From Cryptomeria japonica (taxonomy: Eukaryota > Streptophyta > Pinopsida > Cupressales > Cupressaceae), in NCBI RefSeq assembly GCF_030272615.1, contig NW_026729197.1, positions 26,001 to 90,000 of the forward strand: DNA of 64,000 nucleotides. The letters run 5' to 3'. The translations under genes and the position numbers were made by a program. Positions 45,625 through 59,500 of the stretch are shown here, piece after piece (positions within the stretch are counted from its first letter, which is position 1; the number at the start of each line of letters is the position of its first letter). The notes beneath the pieces are model-generated. The model made no database searches. It had not been told where the DNA came from and saw nothing but the letters and a program-made list of their open reading frames with translations.

Positions 45625-48600
45625 CGCCGGGCGTCGCAATGCTATTTGAATAAACCTTTTGCCCGTTTGCGTTCTCGTCGGGGCCGGGCCGGGCCGGGGT
45701 GCGCTGCCCGCACTACCGCGCGCGCGGGGGGCGACACCGAGCGCGCACCCGAGGCGCCCCGAGCACACAGGCCACGGTGCAACCCGGGCGTTGTGCGCGC
45801 ACCCCGGTGCGCCCGAGGTGCTGCGCGCGCACCCAGGTGAAATCGGTGTGCACCTCGGCCAGTGCGCGCTCGGTCGAGTCGCGCACGTTGGCCAAGGTGC
45901 ACGGTGATGTTTCTTACTCTAAGGTTCCGCACCAGACGCCCGGGACAGGTGAGCGAAGCTGGGCGGGGCCGGGTGCGCGGCCGGGGCAGGTGCACGCAGC
46001 TGGAGAGAGCTTTGGAGCACACTTCGGAGCGCACCAATGATGCGCTCCATTCAAAAGTTTCCTGAAAAGGCAAAAAAAGTTGAGATTATAGAATTTCCCA
46101 CTTGAGAGATTGTAAAAAAAAAAAATTTAAAATGAAGGAAACGCGGGTGCCAAGGTGTGCGCAGCCCAGCCAAGGTGTGCGCACCAAGGCGCCCACCCTG
46201 GCGAAGGTGCACGCAAGGTGCGCACCCGAGGCAAACCGGACAATTAACCCAACTTTCGACTTCGCGCGCACCTTGGAGCGCACTTCGGAGCGCTCCTTGG
46301 TGCGCACCAATCTTGGGCACCTCGGAGTGCACCATGGCGCCCACCAAGGTGCGCACCCGGGGCAAACCGAGCTCCGACTTCGTGCGCACCTTGGAGCGCA
46401 CGAAAGGTGCGCACCATGGCGCCCACCAAGGTGCGCAGCCCAGCCAAGGCGTGCGCATCAAGGTGCGCACCCTGGCGAAGGTGCGCACCCGGGGCAAACC
46501 GAGCTCCGACTTCGTGCGCACCTTGGAGCGCACAAAAGGTGCGCAACCCAGCCAAGGTGTGCGCACCCCGGTCAAACCGAGCTCCGAATCGTGCGCACCA
46601 GAGGTGCACGCCATCGTGCGCACCTTGGAGCACACTTCGGAGCCCTCCTTGGTGCGCGCCGATGTTGCGCACCTCGGAGCGCACCCGGGGAAAACAATGC
46701 AATTAACCCGACTTTCGACTTCGTGGGCACCTCGGAGCGCTCTCGGGTTCGCACCTCGGAGCACACCGAGGTGCGCACCTTTGATGCGCTGCCTTCACCA
46801 ATTTCCAGAAAAGGCAAGAAAACATTGAGAAGGTGTGCGCACCGAGGTGCCCACCCTGGCGAAGGTGCACGCGAGGTGCGCACCCGGGGCAAACCGGGCT
46901 CCGACTTCGTGCACGCCGCACCTTGGAGCACACTTCGGAGCGCTCCTTGGTGCGCACCAGGGCGCGCAACCCAGCCGAGGTGCCCACCCCGGCGAAGGTG
47001 CACGCGAGGTGCGCACCCGGGGCAAACCGGGCTCCGACTTCGTGCACGCCATGGTGCCCACCGCGGCGAAGGTGCACGCGAGGTGCGCACCCGGGGCAAA
47101 CCGGGCTCCGACTTCGTGCACGCCGCACCTTGGAGCACACTTCGGAGCGCTCCTTGGTGCGCACCATGGTGCCCACCAGGGCGCGCAACCCCGCCGAAGG
47201 TGCACGCGAGGTGCGCACCCGGGGCAAACCGGGCTCCGACTTCGTGCACGCCGCACCTTGGAGCACACTTCGGAGCGCTCCTTGGTGCGCACCATGGTGC
47301 CCACCAGGGCGCGCAACCCCGCCGAAGGTGCACGCGAGGTGCGCACCCGGGGCAAACCGGGCTCCGACTTCGTGCACGCCATGGTGCGCACCGCGGCGAA
47401 GGTGCGCACCCGGGGCAAACCGGGCTCCGACTTCGTGCACGCCGCACCTTGGAGCACACTTCGGAGCGCTCCTTGGTGCGCACCAGGGCGCGCAACCCAG
47501 CCGAGGTGCCCACCCCGGCGAAGGTGCACGCGAGGTGCGTACCCGGGGCAAACCGGGCTCCGACTTCGTGCACGCCGCACCTTGGAGCACACTTCGGAGC
47601 GCTCCTTGGTGCGCACCATGGTGCCCACCAGGCCGCGCAACCCAGCCAAGGTGTGCGCACCAAGGTGCACGCGAGGTGCGCACCCGGGGCAAACCGGGGT
47701 CCGACTTCGTGCACGCCGCACCTTGGAGCACACATCGGGGCGCTCCCGGGTTCGCACCGGCGTTGCGCACCGTGGTGGGCACCTCGGAGCACACCAAGGT
47801 GGGCAGCGAGGTGCGCACCTTTGATGCGATGCCTTCACTAATTTCCATAAAAGGCAAAAAAAAAACGAGATTTTAAAATTTCCGTTTTGAAAGATAGTGA
47901 GAAAAAGGGAATGCTGGTGCCATCTTGAGCCCGCCCTGGTGCGCAGCCCAGCCAAGGTGTGCGCACCAAGGTGCCCACCCTGGCGAAGGTGCGCGCCCGG
48001 GCAATTAACCCAACTTCCAACTTCGCGCGCGCCAGGGTGGGAGCGCACCCAACAACCGGGCCTGGGAAGAGCCAATGCGAGAAACCCCACCAAACGCTCT
48101 GACAAAAAAAGAGGGGGCGCTCCAGTAACCCCGCTTCGGAGCGCACCCTGGGCAAACCCAGCCAAGGTGCCCACCCCGGCCAAGGTGCAGGCGAGGTGCG
48201 CACCCGGGGCAAACCGGGCTCCGACAACGTGCACGCCGCACCTTGGAGCACACTTCGTAGCGCTCCCGGGTGCGCACCTCAGAGCACACCAAGGTGGGCA
48301 GCGAGGTGCGCACCTTTGATGCGCTGCCTTCACTAATTTCCAGAAAAGGCAAAAAAAAAAGGAGATTTTAAAATTTCCGTTTTGAAAGATAGTGAAAAAA
48401 ACGGAACGCGCGTGCCATCTTGAGCCCGCCCTGGTGCGCAGCCCAGGTAAGGTGCCCACCCTGGCAAAGGTGCGCACCCGGGCAATTAACCCTACTTCCG
48501 ACTTCGTGCGCGCCAGGGTGGCAACCGGGCCTCGGAAGAGCCAATGCGAGAAACCCCACCAAACGCTCCGACAAAAAAAGAGGCGGCGCTCCAATAACCC

Positions 48601-51600
48601 CGCTTCGGAGCGCAGCCGGGGCAAACCCAGCCAAGGTGCCCACCCCGACGAAGGTGCACGCGAGGTGCGCACCCGGGGCAAACCGGGCTCCGACAACGTG
48701 CACGCAGCACCTTGGAGCACACTTCGAAGCACTCCCGGGTGCCCACCGGCGTTGCGCACCGTGGTGGGCAGCGAGGTGCGCACCTTTGATGCGCTGCCTT
48801 CACTAATTTCCAGAAAAAGGCAAAAAAAAATGAGATTTTAAAATTTCCGTTTTGAAAGATAGTGAAAAAAAAGGAACGCGGGTGCCATCTTGAGCCCGCC
48901 CTGGTGCGCAGCCCAGGCAAGGCATGCGCACCAAGGTGCCCACCCGAGGTGCACACCCGGGGCAAACCGGGCTCCGACTTCGTGCAGGCCGCACCTTGGA
49001 GCACACTTCGGAGCGCTCCTTGGTGCGCACCATGGTGCCCACCAGGGCGCGCAACCCAGCCAAGGTCTGCACACCAAGGTGCCCACCCCGGCGAAGGTGC
49101 ACGCGAGGTGCGCACCCGGGGCAAACCGGGCTCCGACTTCGTGCACGCCATGGTGCCCACCGCGGCGAAGGTGCACGCGAGGTGCGCACCCGGGGCAAAC
49201 CGGGCTCCGACTTCGTGCACGCCGCACCTTGGAGCACACTTCGGAGCGCTCCTTGGTGCGCACCATGGTGCCCACCAGGGCGCGCAACCCAGCCAAGGTG
49301 TGCGCACCAAGGTGCACGCGAGGTGCGCACCCGGGGCAAACCGGGGTCCGACTTCGTGCACGCCGCACCTTGGAGCACACATCGGAGCGCTCCCAGGTTC
49401 GCACCAGCGTTGCGCACCTTTGATGCGCTGCCTTCACTAATTTCCAGAAAAGGCAAAAAAAAACGATATTTTAAAATTTCCGTTCTGAAAGATAGTGAAA
49501 AAAACGGAACGCGGGTGCCATCTTGAGCCCTTCCTGGTGCGCAGCCCAGGCAAGTTGTGCGCACCAAGGTGCCCACCCTGGCGGAGGTGCGCGCCCGGGG
49601 CAAACCGGGCTCCGACTTCGTGCACTGCATGGTGCCCACCAAGGCGCGCAACCCAGCCAAGGTGCCCACCGCAGCGAAGGTGCACGCGAGGTGCACACCC
49701 GGGGCAAACCGGGCTCCGACTTCGTGCACGCCGCACCTTGGAGCACACTTCAGAGCGCTCCTTGGTGCGCACCAGGGCGCGCAACCCAGCCGAGGTGCCC
49801 ACCCCGGCGAAGGTGCACGCGAGGTGCGCACCCGGGGCAAACCGGGCTCCGACTTCGTGCACGCCATGGTGCCCACCGCGGCGAAGGTGCGCACCCGGGG
49901 CAAACCGGGCTCCGACTTCGTGCACGCCGCACCTTGGAGCACACTTCGGAGCGCTCCTTGGTGCGCACCATGGTGCCCACCAGGCCGCGCAACCCAGCCA
50001 AGGTGTGCGCACCAAGGTGCACGCGAGGTGCGCACCCGGGGCAAACCGGGGTCCGACTTCGTGCACGCCGCACCTTGGAGCACACATCGGGGCGCTCCCG
50101 GGTTCGCACCGGCGTTGCGCACCGTGGTGGGCACCTCGGAGCACACCAAGGTGGGCAGCGAGGTGCGCACCTTTGATGCGATGCCTTCACTAATTTCCAT
50201 AAAAGGCAAAAAAAAAACGAGATTTTAAAATTTCCGTTTTGAAAGATAGTGAGAAAAAGGGAATGCTGGTGCCATCTTGAGCCCGCCCTGGTGCGCAGCC
50301 CAGCCAAGGTTTGCGCACCAAGGTGCCCACCCTGGCGAAGGTGCGCGCCCGGGCAATTAACCCAACTTCCAACTTCGCGCGCGCCAGGGTGGGAGCGCAC
50401 CCAACAACCGGGCCTGGGAAGAGCCAATGCGAGAAACCCCACCAAACTCTCTGACAAAAAAAGAGGGGGCGCTCCAGTAACCCCGCTTCGGAGCGCACCC
50501 TGGGCAAACCCAGCCAAGGTGCCCACCCCGGCCAAGGTGCAGGCGAGGTGCGCACCCGGGGCAAACCGGGCTCCGACAACGTGCACGCCGCACCTTGGAG
50601 CACACTTCGTAGCGCTCCCGGGTGCGCACCTCAGAGCACACCAAGGTGGGCAGCGAGGTGCGCACCTTTGATGCGCTGCCTTCACTAATTTCCAGAAAAG
50701 GCAAAAAAAAAAGGAGATTTTAAAATTTCCGTTTTGAAAGATAGTGAAAAAAACGGAACGCGCGTGCCATCTTGAGCCCGCCCTGGTGCGCAGCCCAGGT
50801 AAGGTGCCACCCTGGCAAAGGTGCGCACCCGGGCAATTAACCCTACTTCCGACTTCGTGCGCGCCAGGGTGGCAACCGGGCCTCGGAAGAGCCAATGCGA
50901 GAAACCCCACCAAACGCTCCGACAAAAAAAGAGGCGGCGCTCCAATAACCCCGCTTCGGAGCGCAGCCGGGGCAAACCAAGCCAAGGTGCCCACCCCGAC
51001 GAAGGTGCACGCGAGGTGCGCACCCGGGGCAAACCGGGCTCCGACAACGTGCACGCAGCACCTTGGAGCACACTTCGAAGCACTCCCGGGTGCCCACCGG
51101 CATTGCGCACCGTGGTGGGCAGCGAGGTGCGCACCTTTGATGCGCTGCCTTCACTAATTTCCAGAAAAAGGCAAAAAAAAATGAGATTTTAAAATTTCCG
51201 TTTTGAAAGATAGTGAAAAAAAAGGAACGCGGGTGCCATCTTGAGCCCGCCCTGGTGCGCAGCCCAGGCAAGGCATGCGCACCAAGGTGCCCACCCGAGG
51301 TGCACACCCGAGGCAAACCGGGCTCCGACTTCGTGCAGGCCGCACCTTGGAGCACACTTCGGAGCGCTCCTTGGTGCGCACCATGGTGCCCACCAGGGCG
51401 CACCCGAGGCAAACCGGGCTCCGACTTCGTGCACGCCGCACCTTGGAGCACACATCGGAGCGCTCCCAGGTTCGCACCAGCGTTGCGCACCTTTGATGCG
51501 CTGCCTTCACTAATTTCCAGAAAAGGCAAAAAAAAACGATATTTTAAAATTTCCGTTCTGAAAGATAGTGAAAAAAACGGAACGCGGGTGCCATCTTGAG

Positions 51601-52173
51601 CCCTTCCTGATGCGCAGCCCAGGCAAGTTGTGCGCACCAAGGTGCCCACCCTGGCGGAGGTGCGCGCCCGGGGCAAACCGGGCTCCGACTTCGTGCACTG
51701 CATGGTGCCCACCAAGGCGCGCAACCCAGCCAAGGTGCCCACCGCAGCGAAGGTGCACGCGAGGTGCGCACCCGAGGTGCACACCCGGGGCAAACCGGGC
51801 TCCGACTTCGTGCACGCCGCACCTTGGAGCACACTTCAGAGCGCTCCTTGGTACGCACCAGGGCGCGCAACCCAGCCAAGGTGCTCACCCCGGCGAAGGT
51901 GCACGCGAGGTGCGCACCCGGGGCAAACCGGGCTCGGACTTCGTGCACGCCGCACCTTGGAGCACACATCGGAGCGCTCCCGGGTTCGCACCAGCATTGC
52001 GCACCTTTGATGCGCTGCCTTCACTAATTTCCAGAAAAGGCAAAAAAAAGAAAAAAATGAGATTTTAAAATTTCCGTTTTGAAAGATAGTGAAAAAAACG
52101 GAACGCGGGTGCCATCTTGAGCCCGCCCTGGTGTGCAGCCCAGGCAAGTTGTGCGCACCAAGGCACCCACCCT

Positions 52174-52687
52174 GGCCAAGGTGGGTCACGGGGTGGGTCC
52201 TAGGGTGGGTAACGGGGTGGGTACTAAGGTGCGTGCCAAGGTGGGTCATAGGGTGGGTGCCAAGGTGGGCACCAGGGTGGGTGTGCACCAACCCTAGCCA
52301 GGGTAGGTCACGGGGTGGTTGTCGGGGTGGGCGTCAAGGAGCCAAGGTGGGTGGCAAGTAGCCAAGTTGCGTGCCAAGGTGGGTGTCGGGGTGGGTGCCA
52401 AGGATCCAAGGTGGGTGCCAAGGAACCAAGGTGGGTGTCTGGGTGGGTGCCGAGGTGGGAGCCAGGGTGGGTCCCAAGGTGAGTGCAAAGGTGGGTGCCA
52501 GGGTCAAGGTGAGTGCCAATGTGGGTTCCAAGGTGCCAGGGTCAGGGTGAGTGCCAATGTGGGTTCAAAGGTGCTAAGTTGGGTGCGAGGTTGGGTGCGA
52601 GGGTGGGTGGGTGCCAAGGTGTGCTAGGTGGAAGCCCGGGTGGGTCGGCATCCCATGGGTGTCGAGTTGGGTGCCTGATGGGTGCTT
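52174..52687 (+). repeat. G-rich tract with G-quadruplex motif, unit 6
   Basis: The six-run G-quadruplex motif is at 52190-52221. No differences from unit 2 were seen. Confidence 0.87.
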
Positions 52688-53367
52688 CTTGTCAAGTTTT
52701 AGTCGTCGGGACTCATTTCGAGCCTTAGAGGTCGTTTCTTGTCCGGTTGCCCTGTCTTCGACCTGGGAACCCAATTTTGGTCCTCGGGTCCCATTTTTTT
52801 TTGTCTCGCATCCCACTTTTGGCCTGTGGCCTTTTCGGGGTCGATTCTCGTTTTGGGCATCAGAGCATGTTTCTTCTCCTAAAACCCAATATTTGTTTAT
52901 TAAGTCTCGGAACACATTTTTGTTCTCGTGGACCCATCATGGGTCTTGGAACGCATTTGTGGTCCTTGGGTCCCATTTTGCATCCCGAAACTTGTGTTTT
53001 GGTGCTTGATCCCTATTTTGGGTGCCCACCTTGCACCAAGTGCGCACCCGGGGCAAACCGAGCGCCTTGGTGCACCGGGGCAAGATCGAGCGTGCACCCG
53101 AGGCGCCCCGAACATGCACCAAGGTGCACTCGGCCCACATGTGAGCGCAGGTCGTTGCGCCCGAGGTGGTGTGTGGGCACCGCGTTGCAGACGGGACACT
53201 GCACGCACACGACGCCCCCTCCAGGTGCACGCACGTAGGCCGGGCCGGGTGCACACCCGACGCCCTAGCAAGGTGCGCGCACCCGGGCAGGGCTCACACT
53301 TGGCGAACGGGGCGCACTTCGCGAGGGAGGGTGTGCACCTCGACGGGGGTGGGTGGCCGGGGTGGAT

Positions 53368-53417
53368 TCGCACGTGGGTCGCGGTTTGCTAAGTACACAC
53401 TGCGACAAGCTCATAAC
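53368..53417 (+). promoter_or_regulatory. 5S upstream promoter region, copy 7
   Basis: TAAGTA lies at 53390-53395 and C at -1 (53417). It is identical to copy 1. Confidence 0.6.
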
Positions 53418-53535
53418 GGGTGCGATCATACCAGCGTTAGTGCACCGGATCCCATCAGAACTCCGCAGTTAAGCGCGCTTGGGCCGGAGTAGTACTGGGA
53501 TGGGTGACCTCCCGGGAAGTCCCGGTGTTGCACCC
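53418..53535 (+). rRNA. 5S rRNA: 5S ribosomal RNA, copy 7
   Basis: This is an identical 118-bp gene, with box A at 53468-53483 and box C at 53498-53509. Its 3' flank has T at 53666 (GAGCTC) where units 1-6 have G, shared only with copy 8. Confidence 0.97.
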
Positions 53536-53548
53536 TTTTTTAGTTTTT
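53536..53548 (+). terminator. RNA polymerase III T-tract terminator, copy 7
   Basis: The double T run (six T, AG, five T) directly follows 5S copy 7. Confidence 0.9.
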
Positions 53549-56500
53549 CGCCGGGCGTCGCAATGCTATTTGAATAAACCTTTTGCCCGTTTGCGTTCTC
53601 GTCGGGGCCGGGCCGGGCCGGGGTGCGCTGCCCGCACTACCGCGCGCGCGGGGGCGACACCGAGCTCGCACCCGAGGCGCCCCGAGCACACAGGCCACGG
53701 TGCAACCCGGGCGTTGTGCGCGCACCCCGGTGCGCCCGAGGTGCTGCGCGCGCACCCAGGTGAAATCGGTGTGCACCTCGGCCAGTGCGCGCTCGGTCGA
53801 GTCGCGCACGTTGGCCAAGGTGCACGGTGATGTTTCTTACTCTAAGGTTCCGCACCAGACGCCCGGGACAGGTGAGCGAAGCTGGGCGGGGCCGGGTGCG
53901 CGGCCGGGGCAGGTGCACGCAGCTGGAGAGAGCTTTGGAGCACACTTCGGAGCGCACCAATGATGCGCTCCATTCAAAAGTTTCCTGAAAAGGCAAAAAA
54001 AGTTGAGATTATAGAATTTCCCACTTGAGAGATTGTAAAAAAAAAAAATTTAAAATGAAGGAAACGCGGGTGCCAAGGTGTGCGCAGCCCAGCCAAGGTG
54101 TGCGCACCAAGGCGCCCACCCTGGCGAAGGTGCACGCAAGGTGCGCACCCGAGGCAAACCGGACAATTAACCCAACTTTCGACTTCGCGCGCACCTTGGA
54201 GCGCACTTCGGAGCGCTCCTTGGTGCGCACCAATCTTGGGCACCTCGGAGTGCACCATGGCGCCCACCAAGGTGCGCACCCGGGGCAAACCGAGCTCCGA
54301 CTTCGTGCGCACCTTGGAGCGCACGAAAGGTGCGCACCATGGCGCCCACCAAGGTGCGCAGCCCAGCCAAGGCGTGCGCATCAAGGTGCGCACCCTGGCG
54401 AAGGTGCGCACCCGGGGCAAACCGAGCTCCGACTTCGTGCGCACCTTGGAGCGCACAAAAGGTGCGCAACCCAGCCAAGGTGTGCGCACCCCGGTCAAAC
54501 CGAGCTCCGAATCGTGCGCACCAGAGGTGCACGCCATCGTGCGCACCTTGGAGCACACTTCGGAGCCCTCCTTGGTGCGCGCCGATGTTGCGCACCTCGG
54601 AGCGCACCCGGGGAAAACAATGCAATTAACCCGACTTTCGACTTCGTGGGCACCTCGGAGCGCTCTCGGGTTCGCACCTCGGAGCACACCGAGGTGCGCA
54701 CCTTTGATGCGCTGCCTTCACCAATTTCCAGAAAAGGCAAGAAAACATTGAGAAGGTGTGCGCACCGAGGTGCCCACCCTGGCGAAGGTGCACGCGAGGT
54801 GCGCACCCGGGGCAAACCGGGCTCCGACTTCGTGCACGCCGCACCTTGGAGCACACTTCGGAGCGCTCCTTGGTGCGCACCAGGGCGCGCAACCCAGCCG
54901 AGGTGCCCACCCCGGCGAAGGTGCACGCGAGGTGCGCACCCGGGGCAAACCGGGCTCCGACTTCGTGCACGCCATGGTGCCCACCGCGGCGAAGGTGCAC
55001 GCGAGGTGCGCACCCGGGGCAAACCGGGCTCCGACTTCGTGCACGCCGCACCTTGGAGCACACTTCGGAGCGCTCCTTGGTGCGCACCATGGTGCCCACC
55101 AGGGCGCGCAACCCCGCCGAAGGTGCACGCGAGGTGCGCACCCGGGGCAAACCGGGCTCCGACTTCGTGCACGCCGCACCTTGGAGCACACTTCGGAGCG
55201 CTCCTTGGTGCGCACCATGGTGCCCACCAGGGCGCGCAACCCCACCGAAGGTGCACGCGAGGTGCGCACCCGGGGCAAACCGGGCTCCGACTTCGTGCAC
55301 GCCATGGTGCGCACCGCGGCGAAGGTGCGCACCCGGGGCAAACCGGGCTCCGACTTCGTGCACGCCGCACCTTGGAGCACACTTCGGAGCGCTCCTTGGT
55401 GCGCACCAGGGCGCGCAACCCAGCCGAGGTGCCCACCCCGGCGAAGGTGCACGCGAGGTGCGTACCCGGGGCAAACCGGGCTCCGACTTCGTGCACGCCG
55501 CACCTTGGAGCACACTTCGGAGCGCTCCTTGGTGCGCACCATGGTGCCCACCAGGCCGCGCAACCCAGCCAAGGTGTGCGCACCAAGGTGCACGCGAGGT
55601 GCGCACCCGGGGCAAACCGGGGTCCGACTTCGTGCACGCCGCACCTTGGAGCACACATCGGGGCGCTCCCGGGTTCGCACCGGCGTTGCGCACCGTGGTG
55701 GGCACCTCGGAGCACACCAAGGTGGGCAGCGAGGTGCGCACCTTTGATGCGATGCCTTCACTAATTTCCATAAAAGGCAAAAAAAAAACGAGATTTTAAA
55801 ATTTCCGTTTTGAAAGATAGTGAGAAAAAGGGAATGCTGGTGCCATCTTGAGCCCGCCCTGGTGCGCAGCCCAGCCAAGGTGTGCGCACCAAGGTGCCCA
55901 CCCTGGCGAAGGTGCGCGCCCGGGCAATTAACCCAACTTCCAACTTCGCGCGCGCCAGGGTGGGAGCGCACCCAACAACCGGGCCTGGGAAGAGCCAATG
56001 CGAGAAACCCCACCAAACGCTCTGACAAAAAAAGAGGGGGCGCTCCAGTAACCCCGCTTCGGAGCGCACCCTGGGCAAACCCAGCCAAGGTGCCCACCCC
56101 GGCCAAGGTGCAGGCGAGGTGCGCACCCGGGGCAAACCGGGCTCCGACAACGTGCACGCCGCACCTTGGAGCACACTTCGTAGCGCTCCCGGGTGCGCAC
56201 CTCAGAGCACACCAAGGTGGGCAGCGAGGTGCGCACCTTTGATGCGCTGCCTTCACTAATTTCCAGAAAAGGCAAAAAAAAAAGGAGATTTTAAAATTTC
56301 CGTTTTGAAAGATAGTGAAAAAAACGGAACGCGCGTGCCATCTTGAGCCCGCCCTGGTGCGCAGCCCAGGTAAGGTGCCCACCCTGGCAAAGGTGCGCAC
56401 CCGGGCAATTAACCCTACTTCCGACTTCGTGCGCGCCAGGGTGGCAACCGGGCCTCGGAAGAGCCAATGCGAGAAACCCCACCAAACGCTCCGACAAAAA

Positions 56501-59500
56501 AAGAGGCGGCGCTCCAATAACCCCGCTTCGGAGCGCAGCCGGGGCAAACCCAGCCAAGGTGCCCACCCCGACGAAGGTGCACGCGAGGTGCGCACCCGGG
56601 GCAAACCGGGCTCCGACAACGTGCACGCAGCACCTTGGAGCACACTTCGAAGCACTCCCGGGTGCCCACCGGCGTTGCGCACCGTGGTGGGCAGCGAGGT
56701 GCGCACCTTTGATGCGCTGCCTTCACTAATTTCCAGAAAAAGGCAAAAAAAAATGAGATTTTAAAATTTCCGTTTTGAAAGATAGTGAAAAAAAAGGAAC
56801 GCGGGTGCCATCTTGAGCCCGCCCTGGTGCGCAGCCCAGGCAAGGCATGCGCACCAAGGTGCCCACCCGAGGTGCACACCCGGGGCAAACCGGGCTCCGA
56901 CTTCGTGCAGGCCGCACCTTGGAGCACACTTCGGAGCGCTCCTTGGTGCGCACCATGGTGCCCACCAGGGCGCGCAACCCAGCCAAGGTCTGCACACCAA
57001 GGTGCCCACCCCGGCGAAGGTGCACGCGAGGTGCGCACCCGGGGCAAACCGGGCTCCGACTTCGTGCACGCCATGGTGCCCACCGCGGCGAAGGTGCACG
57101 CGAGGTGCGCACCCGGGGCAAACCGGGCTCCGACTTCGTGCACGCCGCACCTTGGAGCACACTTCGGAGCGCTCCTTGGTGCGCACCATGGTGCCCACCA
57201 GGGCGCGCAACCCAGCCAAGGTGTGCGCACCAAGGTGCACGCGAGGTGCGCACCCGGGGCAAACCGGGGTCCGACTTCGTGCACGCCGCACCTTGGAGCA
57301 CACATCGGAGCGCTCCCAGGTTCGCACCAGCGTTGCGCACCTTTGATGCGCTGCCTTCACTAATTTCCAGAAAAGGCAAAAAAAAACGATATTTTAAAAT
57401 TTCCGTTCTGAAAGATAGTGAAAAAAACGGAACGCGGGTGCCATCTTGAGCCCTTCCTGGTGCGCAGCCCAGGCAAGTTGTGCGCACCAAGGTGCCCACC
57501 CTGGCGGAGGTGCGCGCCCGGGGCAAACCGGGCTCCGACTTCGTGCACTGCATGGTGCCCACCAAGGCGCGCAACCCAGCCAAGGTGCCCACCGCAGCGA
57601 AGGTGCACGCGAGGTGCACACCCGGGGCAAACCGGGCTCCGACTTCGTGCACGCCGCACCTTGGAGCACACTTCAGAGCGCTCCTTGGTGCGCACCAGGG
57701 CGCGCAACCCAGCCGAGGTGCCCACCCCGGCGAAGGTGCACGCGAGGTGCGCACCCGGGGCAAACCGGGCTCCGACTTCGTGCACGCCATGGTGCCCACC
57801 GCGGCGAAGGTGCGCACCCGGGGCAAACCGGGCTCCGACTTCGTGCACGCCGCACCTTGGAGCACACTTCGGAGCGCTCCTTGGTGCGCACCATGGTGCC
57901 CACCAGGCCGCGCAACCCAGCCAAGGTGTGCGCACCAAGGTGCACGCGAGGTGCGCACCCGGGGCAAACCGGGGTCCGACTTCGTGCACGCCGCACCTTG
58001 GAGCACACATCGGGGCGCTCCCGGGTTCGCACCGGCGTTGCGCACCGTGGTGGGCACCTCGGAGCACACCAAGGTGGGCAGCGAGGTGCGCACCTTTGAT
58101 GCGATGCCTTCACTAATTTCCATAAAAGGCAAAAAAAAAACGAGATTTTAAAATTTCCGTTTTGAAAGATAGTGAGAAAAAGGGAATGCTGGTGCCATCT
58201 TGAGCCCGCCCTGGTGCGCAGCCCAGCCAAGGTTTGCGCACCAAGGTGCCCACCCTGGCGAAGGTGCGCGCCCGGGCAATTAACCCAACTTCCAACTTCG
58301 CGCGCGCCAGGGTGGGAGCGCACCCAACAACCGGGCCTGGGAAGAGCCAATGCGAGAAACCCCACCAAACTCTCTGACAAAAAAAGAGGGGGCGCTCCAG
58401 TAACCCCGCTTCGGAGCGCACCCTGGGCAAACCCAGCCAAGGTGCCCACCCCGGCCAAGGTGCAGGCGAGGTGCGCACCCGGGGCAAACCGGGCTCCGAC
58501 AACGTGCACGCCGCACCTTGGAGCACACTTCGTAGCGCTCCCGGGTGCGCACCTCAGAGCACACCAAGGTGGGCAGCGAGGTGCGCACCTTTGATGCGCT
58601 GCCTTCACTAATTTCCAGAAAAGGCAAAAAAAAAAGGAGATTTTAAAATTTCCGTTTTGAAAGATAGTGAAAAAAACGGAACGCGCGTGCCATCTTGAGC
58701 CCGCCCTGGTGCGCAGCCCAGGTAAGGTGCCACCCTGGCAAAGGTGCGCACCCGGGCAATTAACCCTACTTCCGACTTCGTGCGCGCCAGGGTGGCAACC
58801 GGGCCTCGGAAGAGCCAATGCGAGAAACCCCACCAAACGCTCCGACAAAAAAAGAGGCGGCGCTCCAATAACCCCGCTTCGGAGCGCAGCCGGGGCAAAC
58901 CAAGCCAAGGTGCCCACCCCGACGAAGGTGCACGCGAGGTGCGCACCCGGGGCAAACCGGGCTCCGACAACGTGCACGCAGCACCTTGGAGCACACTTCG
59001 AAGCACTCCCGGGTGCCCACCGGCGTTGCGCACCGTGGTGGGCAGCGAGGTGCGCACCTTTGATGCGCTGCCTTCACTAATTTCCAGAAAAAGGCAAAAA
59101 AAAATGAGATTTTAAAATTTCCGTTTTGAAAGATAGTGAAAAAAAAGGAACGCGGGTGCCATCTTGAGCCCGCCCTGGTGCGCAGCCCAGGCAAGGCATG
59201 CGCACCAAGGTGCCCACCCGAGGTGCACACCCGGGGCAAACCGGGCTCCGACTTCGTGCAGGCCGCACCTTGGAGCACACTTCGGAGCGCTCCTTGGTGC
59301 GCACCATGGTGCCCACCAGGGCGCACCCGAGGCAAACCGGGCTCCGACTTCGTGCACGCCGCACCTTGGAGCACACATCGGAGCGCTCCCAGGTTCGCAC
59401 CAGCGTTGCGCACCTTTGATGCGCTGCCTTCACTAATTTCCAGAAAAGGCAAAAAAAAACGATATTTTAAAATTTCCGTTCTGAAAGATAGTGAAAAAAA

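Larger units (their letters stand above)
45612..53417 (+). repeat. 5S intergenic spacer, unit 6
   Basis: Segments: 3' flank 45612-46038; diverged module 46039-46791; short-monomer array 46792-47831; block A 47832-50183; block B 50184-52017; last AT island 52018-52173; G-rich tract 52174-52687; T-rich tract 52688-53021; 5' flank 53022-53417. Private substitutions are A for G at 51102 (CpG) and A for G at 51311. The extra G (45726-45731) is shared with unit 5. The marker site 49075 is C. No gene. Confidence 0.9.
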
